Assembly (NCBI GenBank): GCA_031216915.1
Contig: CM062289.1
Span: forward strand, 392,796,674-392,860,673
Length of the DNA: 64,000 bases
Direction of reading: 5' to 3'
Origin: Pictodentalium vernedei
Taxonomy: Eukaryota > Mollusca > Scaphopoda > Dentaliida > Dentaliidae
Shown here in pieces: positions 33,864 to 43,782 of this stretch (position 1 is its first letter; every line of letters starts with the position of its first letter). A program made the translations under genes and the position numbers. The notes beneath the pieces are model-generated. The model saw nothing but the letters and a program-made list of their open reading frames with translations, was not told where the DNA came from and made no database searches.

Positions 33864-34459
33864 CGTTCTTCGAACGGAACATTTTAGCTTTAAAGAAGCC
33901 GAAGGTACATTGTAGTTGAAAGATGTGGCGAACGTCTGAACGAACATGAATGATTGTAACACGAAAATGATAAGTATGGAATATAACATCGCAAAATACA
34001 CAAATTTCTAACACACAACCTTTGTTCTCTTTAGGGATGAGAACAAACGCAGATTTGGGTAAATTGTTGAATTTTTATTAATAAAACGTAGACGAAAAAC
34101 GAAGCAGTTCAGTACACGTGCATGCAATGTTGATAAATAAAACCGGTTTGTGGGGGCATATGGAGTCCCGGATGTAAGATGGCGCTATGAAGAAATGGTC
34201 TATTCTTAACCCCAGAAACGTCATTCCTAAATATAGGACGTGCAAGAGGAGTCACAAACAGGCTCTTAGCCCGTATAATATTTGCTATCGATGACGTTTC
34301 ATAAGCAACCATTTCGTCGAACATATCACACCATTCCATGTGAGTCTATGGATAGGTGTGCATGGGATAATCCCTTCTCACCCTCACCCCCCCCCCCCCC
34401 CCCGAACAGTCAAAAAATACAATGTAAACCATTCATGACCATTGTAAATCTTCTATTAA

Positions 34460-34703
34460 CCCTTTACCTAAAATGAAAAGCAGACGACACATGCAAACAA
34501 AATTCTTGAATAATTATTTTTTTTCATTTTTTGTCTCAAAAATATAGACCATGACCCCTCATTGGAACGAGCTCGACGAGCTCGTTCCAAATAGGGGTCA
34601 TAACCTATGCTTTTGAGACAAAAAATAAACAAAATAATGAAAATTAATAGGCGATTTTTGTGAATAGCGCTGGTCGGTTTTGGCCGTTACGTTAGGTAAA
34701 TGG
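34460..34703. mobile_element. Family A MITE, copy 4
   Basis: TTAA (34456-34459) then CCCTTTACCTAAAATG. The right terminus GTTAGGTAAATGG is followed by a mutated TTGT. The hairpin has GGAACGAGCTCGACGAGC at its centre. A 17-nt C run precedes it (34387-34403). Confidence 0.8.
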
Positions 34704-34709
34704 TTGTTA

Positions 34710-35239
34710 AAAGTCAATCACTTTTAAACGCTTTCATTACCCATCCAAAATCAGACCAACTCTTCTCTCTTTGTTATGTAACTTTTTCAGCACAGGCGAA
34801 ATGAATTCTTCTGCGCTACACAAGACAAACTCAGCCACTTCAGTGATAACAAGATCAACCAGGAAGACGAAAAAGTGGGTAAGAGGGCGGAGTGGGGATT
34901 TGTATGCAAGCAAATGTCGACCGAAACAAACTATGTTGTAAACAACCATGTAATAGTTACATTTGAAAGTCAGCCACAAGAGCATATCAGATCGATGATC
35001 TGTGACAAAGGAGGTCACACCCTTTCGGACTGATCCAGTTGGCGGTAGTAGAATCAATCGTCAGAAAAGATTAAATATCTCCCAGAGAGCCTGGCAAACA
35101 CTGAAAATAACTGCGACATGCACTTCGGACAAGGGACGCAACTCTTACCTTAACTGTCAATAAGGTCCTTGCCACCTTAATTAGAATTGGACCTGTATTT
35201 TCATTTTTATTTTTTTCATCTGGGAGAGAAAGCTTTCAA
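34710..35239. other. No recognisable feature
   Basis: A 106-codon minus-strand open frame (34737-35057) has no recognisable domain. It is not supported as a gene. Confidence 0.45.
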
Positions 35240-35499
35240 TAGTTATTGACCAGAACCTAAGGCTATAGATTCCTCGAAATTATATCCGATAGCGCCCCTA
35301 TAATTCCATTCGATTTGATTTGCGTCGCATTGATTCGGGGAATTTTCGATTCGTCAAGATGTTCAATGAATCCTACCAAATGTTTCCCCTTGAGTTCCTC
35401 TTCTATCATCAGCTATCCTGTACATGCTGCCTGATGATAAAAGAAGAGTTCAAGAAAAATTCGCTCCAAAAATTACTACTTTGATTCCGTCATGGCTTA

Positions 35500-36185
35500 T
35501 TCCCAACAAGACGAATCCCAACAAGACGAATTGGTAAAATATCCCAACAAGACGATCCCAACAAGACGAATACCAACAAGACGAAATATTTTTCCCCTCA
35601 AATATGGGGGAAATTTACTTTAAAAAGAACGTGTACATTACAATGTATGTTATTTGAAGTATTTTAGGGTTTTATTTTATGCATGTGTTTGGGAGGTTTG
35701 TTGATAAAAAAGATACAAAAAAAAACTGTAGCAAATAGCGTCTTGTTACAAAGCATGGCGCCTCTGTTAACTGGTAGAGGGCTAAGTTTTTTGGGGTTGT
35801 CAAAATTTTGTTCACATATTATTGCCTTGTTACAATTAAAGGGAGAGTGCCTATAGGCACTCTCCCATTAATTGTGACAGGGCAAATCCACCCAAACTTA
35901 ATAATATCACATCAAAAATTAATTGCAGTACATCCACAGAATATGAAGCCTTTTAGCTCTGGTACCCGCACTTCAGGATAAAGCCCCAAAATGGGCTTCC
36001 AGCACTCAACCAGTTTAATTGAAATCTCTTTGTCCAAAAGTAAGCCGTGTTAGCAGTTTATGATGGGAAAACCTCAAAATAAATGGGTTATATAGTCATT
36101 TTAATTCAATTCGTCTTGTTGAGATTCGTCTTGTTGGGATGACCATTTTCGACATTCGTCTTGTTGGGATTCGCCTTGTTGGGAA
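35500..36185. mobile_element. Foldback element with tandem-repeat termini
   Basis: 686 bp, flanked by TA (35498-35499 and 36186-36187). Each end consists of several direct copies of TCCCAACAAGACGAA (five at left to 35586; four at right from about 36107, inverted), partly spaced by other sequence. The interior is AT-rich with a central hairpin at about 35833-35890. Terminal arrays of short repeats in inverted order are a foldback-type layout. No coding capacity. Confidence 0.8.
35833..35890. repeat. Family D hairpin, copy 2
   Basis: GGGAGAGTGCCTATAGGCAC with arms extending to AATTAA/TTAATT, then GGCAAAT. The same core is at about 23153-23213 in the hAT MITE, whose termini are unrelated to those around this copy. 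Confidence 0.8.
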
Positions 36186-36532
36186 TAAACCGTTTGATTA
36201 GCTTGCCTAGAACAGTCGACACGTCGTTAAATACAATACTTGAGTGGGGAATGAGTGGGCAATACTTACGGCTGTGATATGGCGCAGTATTTACAACTTT
36301 AATAGACGTGAGATTTCAATAGAGATTCAATTCGATTCGAAAATCTCTACCAGATTTGCTTCAGACTCGATTTTCGATCCAAAATTATGATTCGCAAGGC
36401 CTCGAAAGAACATCTGTTTCTCCAGATATCCAAGATGAAATATAGTACGGCCAGTGCGGACTGGTCACTTTCCTCGAGTGGGCAATATTTTGGACGCAAT
36501 AATATTAGATTCCAAACACTAATTATAGGAAT

Positions 36533-36604
36533 AATCATCAGAAATTTAATTAATGAAGAACCGGGTACAGCCCGGTGCTTCATTAATTAAATTTTGCTGA
36601 TGAT
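36533..36604. repeat. 72-bp hairpin
   Basis: Arms ATCATCAGAAATTTAATTAA and complement, meeting at ACCGGGTACAGCCCGGT. No further features were seen from 36,605 to 37,350. Confidence 0.8.
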
Positions 36605-37357
36605 GCTTTTTATTACCTGGGAAACATATGCGTGGAGATAACTGGCCATGAGTGGATTACGACCAATCCACGACGACTGTACTGCAGGTTGCATATTCCT
36701 TCAGTTGCAGGGAACTAAGGTATTAACGTACTGAACAAGAGTTACCGGACTTGAAAACTGAAACTCGACGTTTTCTCCATAAATAAGCATCCTGGAGAAA
36801 CGCATTGTTTTGAAAAACAGTTGAAGCATTTTATTCTATCTTTTTAATAGGTACTGAATACTTATATGGCAACTGATTCAAGAGTTGATACAATATTGTT
36901 GATGACTCTTGGGCTTAAACGTTCAGGCTGTTACTTAAGTGGGTTTTCTTTTAATTTCCGAAAATCTGCGCACGTTAGCGGTATTTGAATTCTGTTGACT
37001 TTTCTTCTAATTTGTTGCATGACTTTCAGTTTTCAGGGTAAATAAAAAAGTTGCATGAGAGTTATACTCGACAAAGATATTTAAATGTCAAACTTGGAAT
37101 GATGCAGTCCTATTTTTTTCATACAAACGCAATAATGTTCACATGTGGGAGGCTGCTTTGTGTTGCTATATCACAAGAAAACCGCCCAGGGAATCTCCCT
37201 TTTAGTGACACTGGATCCTGACACGGAAACGTAGAAAGAATTACATTCCTATAAGTAACGGCTTCCGCAAATGTGGGTACCAGAAAGACAGCCAAACTGG
37301 CCCATGTTCCCTCCGAACGGTGTACTGCACGTTACAATTTAACATATTTGTTTAAAC

Positions 37358-37483
37358 TCAGGTACAGTGTTAAACAATTGATTGATAGGTTGATCCAACG
37401 CAGGTACATTGTTAAAAAATTGATTGATTGCTTGATCCAACTCAGGTACATTGTTAAAAAATTGATTGATTGTTTGATCCCAA
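37358..37483. repeat. 42-bp tandem repeat, 3 units
   Basis: Units begin CAGGTACATTGTTAAAAAAT and continue TGATTGATTGCTTGATCCAA. The period is divisible by three, so it gives periodic open frames on both strands, which I do not take as genes. Confidence 0.9.
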
Positions 37484-37627
37484 TGATCAATCCCAGACGC
37501 TATATCATCAATGATGAACAATGCAAGAGAGAGCTGTGATCACATCATCACATTTCATTTAATCTTTTCTATCTTTCCTTTCAATGATGCGTCGAATTGG
37601 CGAATTGGGAGGATGTCTAACCTGAGG

Positions 37628-37972
37628 GGCCAATACTATAAAACCTCGAAAGAACTCATTCTTGACACATCGTATTTTTGTTTTGTCAATATATATATGT
37701 GTGTTAGTGTAATATACTATGGAAACTGTAAATAAATAAATAAAAAAAATACTATAAAATCTTTACAATTGTATTTTCTAGAAATGTATTTTCTAGCTAT
37801 GACTTTAAATGAGCTGAAATGAACCATTAGCATTTTCAAAGATATGGCAATTTGCCAGTTGGCAAATTGCCATATCTTTTAAAATGCTAATGATTCATTT
37901 TAGTCATTATATTGATAGGTAGAAAATACAATTCTAGAAAATACAATTGTAAACGTTTTATAGTATTGGCGC
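37628..37972. mobile_element. Family E hairpin MITE, copy 2
   Basis: Terminal repeats GCCAATACTATAAAA...TTTACAATTGTATTTTCTAG and complement. The central hairpin (about 37826-37905) has CATTAGCATTTTCAAAGATA and GGCAATTTGCCAGTTGG. The left arm is split by a small retro-insertion (37644-37747). Without it the element is about 230 bp. Confidence 0.75.
37644..37747 (+). mobile_element. Short retro-inserted fragment
   Basis: 104 bp ending in (AAAT)n and A7, flanked by a perfect 12-bp duplication AATACTATAAAA (37632-37643 and 37748-37759). It breaks the terminal repeat of the family E MITE. The source RNA is not recognised. It looks like the 3' end of an mRNA or retroelement, copied by LINE machinery. 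Confidence 0.75.
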
Positions 37973-38139
37973 CTGGTCGAACGGATTTGTAATCAGAGAG
38001 TCTAAATCCAATCTACATTAATTTTGTGTGAATTATCTCAATTATCAAAGACATTACTCGTCAAAAGCTATTATCTGTTGTATATAATATTTTATTGGAA
38101 TACAGGCTTTAAATTCTTCGTTACAACACACGGTATTAA

Positions 38140-38244
38140 CCTCCAGCACTCTGGTAGTACAACAGTATTTTCTCCAATCATTCTGCGCTTCTCTTGTTTA
38201 ACTATGAATTTAACCAATTATATCTTGTTTGACAGTGCAGAGTG
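38140..38244. mobile_element. TTAA-flanked MITE, family G, short form
   Basis: TTAA on both sides (38136-38139, 38245-38248). Termini are CCTCCAGCACTCTGGTAG and GACAGTGCAGAGTG. It lacks one hairpin arm compared with the 205-bp copy at 53173-53377. Confidence 0.75.
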
Positions 38245-38551
38245 TTAAGAGATTATCAAAATCGCTTGATAGATATCTGTGTATAAGGGTGATGTTCGGT
38301 CAGACGCGGGTTAAATGTCTATTCGACCATTATAGACAGTAATGTAACGATCCTTTGCGTGTGATTTTTCATAGTACATGAAAATTGACTCATTTTCCAA
38401 TTCTGTAAAAAAATACACAGCAATTACTAGCAGAGTTCAAGTCTACAGACTAACGATGGCAAGGGGATGCCTCACCCATCCAAACAAACAAAAAACAAAA
38501 CAAAAAAGTGGAACGGAAACATTTCGAAATCTAGCAAAGTTCGTACGACGC

Positions 38552-38960
38552 CCAGCAAAGCTTCGAAATTCGATACGATTCGATTCGAATTGAATCGTAC
38601 CGATTCGGAAATTGTCGAATCGTCGAGATGTTCTCAAAATCCTGCAAAGTGTCTTCTCTTGAACTCTACTTCTATCGCCAGTTCTCATGACGGGAGACTT
38701 GGCGATATTATAAAGATTCAAGGCGGTTCAGCTTGCGTACTACTTTGTTTCCGTTCTAGAATGTAGATGCGCCTTTTGACTGACTTGCCCAAACAGACGT
38801 GTCGCTATTGAATAAATGCTTAATTAAGACTGACAATATTTACGGCTGCAAAAAGGGTGCAATATCAACAACTTGAATACCGTCGAGATTCGATTCTGTT
38901 CTAAATCCTCTCCTGATTCGATTCGCCCCGACATTTGAGATTCGTAAAGCCCTTCAACGC
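38552..38960. mobile_element. hAT-like GATTCG element, decayed
   Basis: GC(A)AAGCTTCGAAATTCGAT at the left and ATTTGAGATTCGTAAAGCCC at the right resemble termini at 8986/54129. The interior has an inverted pair GTCTTCTCTTGAACTC...TCTCATGACGGGAGACTTGG. Target duplication not resolved. Confidence 0.5.
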
Positions 38961-39081
38961 ATTAAGATTCGAGTGCTTTGCGAAAGCAAATAAAGTCTCC
39001 AGAAATAACGAAACGTCATCCCGAACCGTTCAGTGCCTCAGTTGGGCTTTAACTCATAACTTGCTGAGTATTTTTTAAGAT

Positions 39082-39143
39082 ATTTTTCATCAAATGTGGT
39101 CATGGCTGCTTTGAAGCAGCCATGACCAGATTTGATGAAAAAA
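39082..39143. repeat. 62-bp hairpin
   Basis: Arms TTTTTCATCAAATGTGGTCA and complement, centred on GGCTGCTTTGAAGCAGCC. ACTC motifs about 30 bp further out on each side may be decayed element ends. Confidence 0.75.
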
Positions 39144-39461
39144 TCATTTAAATTTAACTCAAGAGATCATTGGTGAAAAAAAATCCATTCAATTTACAGG
39201 GAGGTAATTTGATTACATATACCCATATCATACTTATTTCAGTGGCAAGAGAAATCCTGTCCTTAGCAGGAATAACCGCCAGCAGAATGCAAGGGGTTAA
39301 TAGGAACAACCCACGCGTGCCGACAACCTCTGCGAACTTTCTGTCTCAACGGTCTAAAATATAATCTGAAATGAAGTGACCTTAGAAAGATTTCAAATAG
39401 AAGCATTGTTACAAAGTTTAATGTAATACAACCGTTAATGTAATAAAATGACGCCCGCGGA

Positions 39462-39790
39462 GGGAATACGTGGCCCATTGGTTACAGTATTTGATTTTAA
39501 TCCGAAATGTCAGCGATTCGATCCTGCCCCGTTATGTCCTTGGGCAAGACACTTAATCACGATTGCCCACATGGGGACACGGTGGCGCTATGTACTACAG
39601 CTAACTGCATGTTGATGGTGCACCTGTCTTCAACCAATGCTGATCCTGTTTGTGTGGAGTTAGTACGTTGTGGCGTCTGACAGTTGCTCGCCACTATTCG
39701 GTGGTTCTCTCCGGGTACTCCGGCTTCCTCTACTCGTAAAACTGTCCGACACGAGGTGACCCTGACTGTCGAAAATGTCGTTAAATCCCA
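39462..39790 (+). mobile_element. SINE with type 2 tRNA-like head and long AAAT tail
   Basis: Head TGGCCCATTGGTTACAG...CGATTCGATCCTGCC, body GTTATGTCCTTGGGCAAGAC. The tail expands into an (AAAT)n microsatellite of about 20 units (39790-39872), which gives spurious long frames. It is followed by apparently unique sequence up to 40,150. Confidence 0.8.
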
Positions 39791-39794
39791 ATAA

Positions 39795-39874
<80 letters not shown>

Positions 39875-40154
39875 GATGTTAAAGAAAGTGCAAATTTGAC
39901 ATGCCTTAAAAATATTTGTAGACATAGGCAGTAGCATCTCAAAGATAAAGCGTTTGGAGCAAGAAGAGAGTGTATGAGTTCGAACATCTTTGAAGGAGAG
40001 CCGCACATATATCGTCAGCAAAAGTTTACAACACTTGTCATTGAGAACAATTAAGAATATTTCATTTACACCCCGATTAAATTAAAGATCAAAGACAGTT
40101 ATAATCATTGAGCACAGCATTGTACAAAATTATTGTTTTGTTGGAGATGGTTAA

Positions 40155-40399
40155 CCCTTTATCCAACGTAACGGAAAAAAACGGTCAGCGCTATTATCAA
40201 AAGTTGCCAATTAATATTCATTATTTTTTCATTTTTTGTCTCAAAACCATAGGTTATGGCCCCTCTTTGGAACGAGCTCGTCGAGCTCGTTCCAATGAGG
40301 GGTCATAACCTATGTTTTTGAGACAAAAAATGAAAAAAATTAGTTATTCAAGAATTTTATTTGCTAGTGCCGTCTGCTGTTCATGTTAGATATAATGGG
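40155..40399. mobile_element. Family A MITE, copy 5
   Basis: TTAA at 40151-40154 and 40400-40403. Ends CCCTTTATCCAACGTAACG and GTTAGATATAATGGG. The hairpin centre is GAACGAGCTCGTCGAGCTCG. It lies just downstream (minus sense) of the putative host exon. Confidence 0.85.
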
Positions 40400-40425
40400 T
40401 TAATTCTATTACTTTACATCATAAA

Positions 40426-40980
40426 TCATGAGTTCACCGATACTGATCTCTCATTCGGAAGTCCACCTGGAGAAACACTTAGTCTATCCATGGAAAGTGG
40501 CTCGTTATGAACTACAGTCAATTTGCGTTGGCGGTGACTGGGTGAGGCAATACCACTTCGCGAAACACTTTTGTTGGCAGAAAATCTCCTCGAAGATGTA
40601 CGACTATTCTCCGATATTTTACGGACTATTCCGGACCCAATAGGAGATGCACCGATTCTGCTGGAAGCGAAGAATCGAGAAGGTGAGCGAGAACTGAGTC
40701 TAAAACTCAAGACAGTAGATTTTCTGAGAGGTTCGGGCTCGATTTTCTTTCTTGATATCTCGCGTCTATGAATTTGGGGTTTCCTCACAAACAGTCTATT
40801 ATTTTCCACCGGTTTCCTTGGAAACACGCCTGTACAGTCCATTTGTATAACGCTTTTATTTGCATCTTTCACCTCTTCGATTTCCACATATTCTTCTTCT
40901 TCGTCAACGTCGTCGTAGTAATAATCACCGTCTTCATAATCTTCAAAATCAGTCGTCGCTTCCAATGATTCGCTGACTTT
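40426..40980 (-). CDS. Putative terminal exon of a host gene (acidic then Ser/Arg-rich protein)
   Basis: An open frame of about 184 codons ends with TGA. It has no ATG near its left limit. The in-frame stop upstream (TAG, 40981-40983) coincides with a plausible 3' splice site, TTAATTGTAG before AAAGTCAGC, so translation probably enters from an upstream exon in phase 0. The first 35 residues are very acidic with tyrosines (DYYYDDVDEEEEYVEIEE). The rest is basic and Ser/Arg-rich (RSPSRFFASSR, RRFSANKSVSRS). It looks like a disordered C-terminal tail. No family recognised. Codon-like composition and lack of repeats set it apart from the rest of the window. The exon sits between two family A MITEs, the right one only about 22 bp from the acceptor. 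No upstream exon was identified. Confidence 0.5.
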   Translation of the reverse strand, partial: KVSESLEATTDFEDYEDGDYYYDDVDEEEEYVEIEEVKDANKSVIQMDCTGVFPRKPVENNRLFVRKPQIHRREISRKKIEPEPLRKSTVLSFRLSSRSPSRFFASSRIGASPIGSGIVRKISENSRTSSRRFSANKSVSRSGIASPSHRQRKLTVVHNEPLSMDRLSVSPGGLPNERSVSVNS

Positions 40981-41004
40981 CTACAATTAAAATGATAATT
41001 TTAA

Positions 41005-41249
41005 CCCTTTATCTAACGTAACGTTAAAAAAAATGGCCAGCGCTATTCACAAAAATCACCATCCAATTTCCATTATGTTTTTCATTTTTTTATTAAAAAA
41101 CTAGCTTATGACCCCTCATTGGAACGAGCCCGTTGAGCTCGTCCCAATGAGGGATCTTAAGCTATATTTTTTAGGCCAAAAATGAAAAAAAATACTCATT
41201 CAAGAATTTTATTTGCAAGTGTTGTCTGCCTTTCGTAGAGGGTAAAGGG
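41005..41249. mobile_element. Family A MITE, copy 6
   Basis: TTAA at 41001-41004 and 41250-41253. Ends CCCTTTATCTAACG and GAGGGTAAAGGG. The hairpin is slightly decayed (GAACGAGCCCGTTGAGCTCG). It lies in the presumed intron directly upstream (minus sense) of the exon at 40426-40980. Confidence 0.85.
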
Positions 41250-41334
41250 TTAATGGGTTCATTTCACTGTGTAACGTTCGGGCAGCTTGAAACTTTACAG
41301 GTCTAAAAAATGGGGCGAACGATAGATCGCTTCG

Positions 41335-41530
41335 CCTATTTAGTGTTTGATGCCACATACCTCTGCACAATGACTAATCGTGACCGCAGCATTGAGATAA
41401 AACCAAGTTTAATCAATCGTTTATACCCATGTTGTCCAAGCTTTGGTGATTGTTCCTATTTTGTCAGTGAAACAGAACTTGTTTACCACAATAAACAAGC
41501 ACTGCTTCACATCCCAGGGTTCCCACATGG
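41335..41530 (-). repeat. Repeat R with SINE-like tail, copy 3
   Basis: On the minus strand it ends GGTCACGATTAGTCATTGTG and CAGAGGTATGTGGC, the SINE tail, with the R body (CTTGTTTATTGTGGTAAAC, GATTGATTAAACTTGG) upstream. Same junction as at 25348-25620, so the R body plus tail is a real unit and not a chance fusion. Confidence 0.6.
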
Positions 41531-41814
41531 GTATTCGCCTATCGTTTGTCTAAAAATGCATAAGGAGTGCTACTTTCCGTTCGCCCACACTATTAGACCC
41601 CAGACGAATAAGAAGAAAGTATACGCGAACTGTCCTCAGCACAGATTTGTTAGCATGTGTAGATCCATGATTTACTTTATAATGACGACAAAACTTAGTG
41701 TTCTTTATCTTCGGCGATGAAAAGCTGTGGTATAAAACACTGTTGGAAAAGGGCTCATCATAGCACACACGAACTCGTTCCCAAGGGTGGTTATAAGCTA
41801 TGATTTGGGGTAAG

Positions 41815-42247
41815 TGTGAAATCAATGTTGTGTCCTTCGGCAAGCCACTCAATCCAAATTGCCCATGTGTAAGCACGGTGGCGTCGTATACTGAGGCGTA
41901 CTGCACGTCAATGGTGCACTTGTCAACCAATGCTAATCCTGCATGTTTGGAGTTGGTACGCTGGGGAGTCCGGTAGTTGCTCGCCTTCAACTCAGTTCCA
42001 ATAAAATCTTTTCTCGATTGCCCGCGTTTCGGGCACGGTGGCACTGTGTACTAAGGCGTAATGCGCTTCGACGGGACACCTGTCTTCAACAATGCTAACC
42101 CTGCTTGTGTGGAGTTAGTACCTTGGGGAGCCTGGCAGTTGCCCACAGTTGCTCGGTGGTTCTCTCCGGGTACTCCGGCTCCCTCCACCCATCTGTCGGA
42201 CACAAGGTGACCCTGGTTGTTGAAAGTTTAGTTAAAATCCCAATCAA

Positions 42248-42298
<51 letters not shown>

Positions 42299-42300
42299 AT
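41815..42300 (+). mobile_element. Two partial SINE bodies in tandem, with AAAT microsatellite
   Basis: The first fragment (about 41828-41985) has TTGTGTCCTTCGGCAAGCC to GTAGTTGCTCGCC. The second (about 42005-42245) starts at GATTGCCCGCG and ends in the tail plus (AAAT)n (42246-42300). Neither keeps a head. The second may be a 5'-truncated insertion into or next to the first. Confidence 0.7.
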
Positions 42301-42349
42301 GTGAAGACAAAAACACAGAAAATTGTTTGACGGTTTTCATATATGACAT

Positions 42350-43180
42350 TGGGCCAGTTTTGTCTCATAAAAATTAATCGGTTCGCATAAATAATATTTC
42401 ACGAATTTTCCCATATAAACGAAAGCAATATCGAAAACAGAATTGGAAAAAAATTGCTTTAAATCATTTTATTCCCCTCATAACTCCATATCAAACCCAT
42501 TTCTATAATATACGTTCGCACCAATCTAAAATCCGATTAATTTTATTGCGACGATTTCTAGCGAGAAAGGCATTTGCATTTCGCTTTTAAACCACCTCAT
42601 TATTCAAAAGCAGCTTTCGGCAAAATGGTCAAAAAATCCCATAAAACTACACGATTCTCTCGATTGTCATTATTACATTCTCCCTTAGGTAACGAAGCTT
42701 AGAAAATGCAATTAATTATGGTTATTACCTCAAAAAAGACAAACAGTCTGTTGCCAGAAGAAATCATAAACAACTTTCAAAATCTGGACGCAGCGACCGC
42801 GTAAAGCTCTATTCTTCGTCAAAAACTTCCGTGACGACAAAATTAATTTAGTAATCATAAAATACCCAAACAACGCCAAAACAACAACAATACCCCCCCC
42901 CCCCCCCCTCCAAAAAAAAAAAATATATATAAAATAAAAAAACAAAACCAAAAAATGCTCGTTAACGCATTCGGTAAGCAGAGTAGAACCCCCTCCATTC
43001 TGATCAACATCCAAAGACTACAGATTCTGATGGAAAATAGACAGACCAACGGGAAAAAAAGAGGAACTCGTAACTAACCACCAAGTACGGGCACGTCGTA
43101 CGCATGGCTGTCTGGTTATGACTGAAGAGAGAACAACCATATCCCTATCACATTCTGTCCTGCCCATCACTGAAGATCTT
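42350..43180. other. AT-rich sequence without recognised features
   Basis: It contains only a C run with adjoining A/TA tract (42892-42940). No supported gene. Confidence 0.5.
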
Positions 43181-43191
43181 CTCTAACAAAA

Positions 43192-43416
43192 ATGAATGAG
43201 GAAACACAGGCGACTCACACACCAAAAACAGCTGAGTTGGAAATGGAACTCGCTTCATTTGAACCTCCTTCTATATCTCACATTCTCGTTGAAACCCGAA
43301 CCAGAGAGACAACCACAAGTACCTACTGTAATACAGCTGACCCATGGAACGAATACTCACGTAGACAGCCAAGAGAGAACAAAATCTTAAAAGTATTTAG
43401 GGAGAGCAAGGTTTGA
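43192..43416 (+). CDS. Possible first coding exon, unrecognised
   Basis: ATG in a fair context (AACAAAAATGAATG) opens 74 codons with a mixed, repeat-free composition (EMELASFEPPSISHILVE). The frame ends at GAGAGCAAGGTTTGA. AAG|GTTTGA would also serve as a weak splice donor, making the exon end at about 43410. No family recognised. Could equally be chance. Confidence 0.25.
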   Translation: MNEETQATHTPKTAELEMELASFEPPSISHILVETRTRETTTSTYCNTADPWNEYSRRQPRENKILKVFRESKV

Positions 43417-43535
43417 CCACAAGATTCCGACACCATTACCAGATAGAAAAGGGCCACTTTCAGCATTTCGAATCTCAATTTTCCGACATGAATTTCTATT
43501 GAAGAGCCGCTCGGCCATTGGTATTATTTAGTTAA

Positions 43536-43778
43536 CCCTTTACCCAATGTAACGGACAGAACCGGCTAGCGCTATTTACAAAAATCACCATTAATTTTTC
43601 ATTATTTGTTTAAATTTTTGTCTCAAAAACATAGCCTATGACCCCTCATTGGAACGAGCTAAAATAGCTCGTTCCAATGAGGGGTCATAAGCTATGTTTT
43701 TGAGACAAAAAAATTAAATATTTAGTTATTGAAGAATTTTGTTTGCAGGTGTCCTCTTCTTTTTGTGCTAGTAAAGGG
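43536..43778. mobile_element. Family A MITE, copy 7
   Basis: TTAA at 43532-43535 and 43779-43782. Ends CCCTTTACCCAATGTAACG and GCTAGTAAAGGG. The hairpin is perfect for more than 40 bp per arm around GAGCTAAAATAGCTC. It shares its right TTAA with copy 8. Confidence 0.85.
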
Positions 43779-43782
43779 TTAA

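Larger units (their letters stand above)
33169..34206. mobile_element. TIR element with nested MITE
   Basis: Imperfect terminal repeats of about 55 bp (AATAGACCATTT...CGCC...ACATCCGGGACTC..ATATGCCC at 33169-33222, complement at 34149-34206) enclose about 1 kb. Inside are a TA-flanked MITE (33297-33750) and a TGCC microsatellite. The duplication at the ends is not clear. The remaining interior shows no coding sequence. Confidence 0.65.
35240..36400. mobile_element. Decayed hAT-like GATTCG element, interrupted
   Basis: Left part 35240-35499 and right part 36186-36400 carry GATTCG-rich ends (CATTCGATTTGATTTGCG, TCAATTCGATTCGAAAATC). These resemble the elements at 8986, 38552 and 54129. The hairpin-like GAGTTCCTCTTCTATCATC...GATGATAAAAGAAGAGTTC is at 35391-35450. 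The foldback element at 35500 splits it. Confidence 0.5.

Noticed and set aside
39557-40021. 154-codon minus-strand frame with IYLF repeats
   Set aside because: Translation of the SINE body and its AAAT microsatellite tail.
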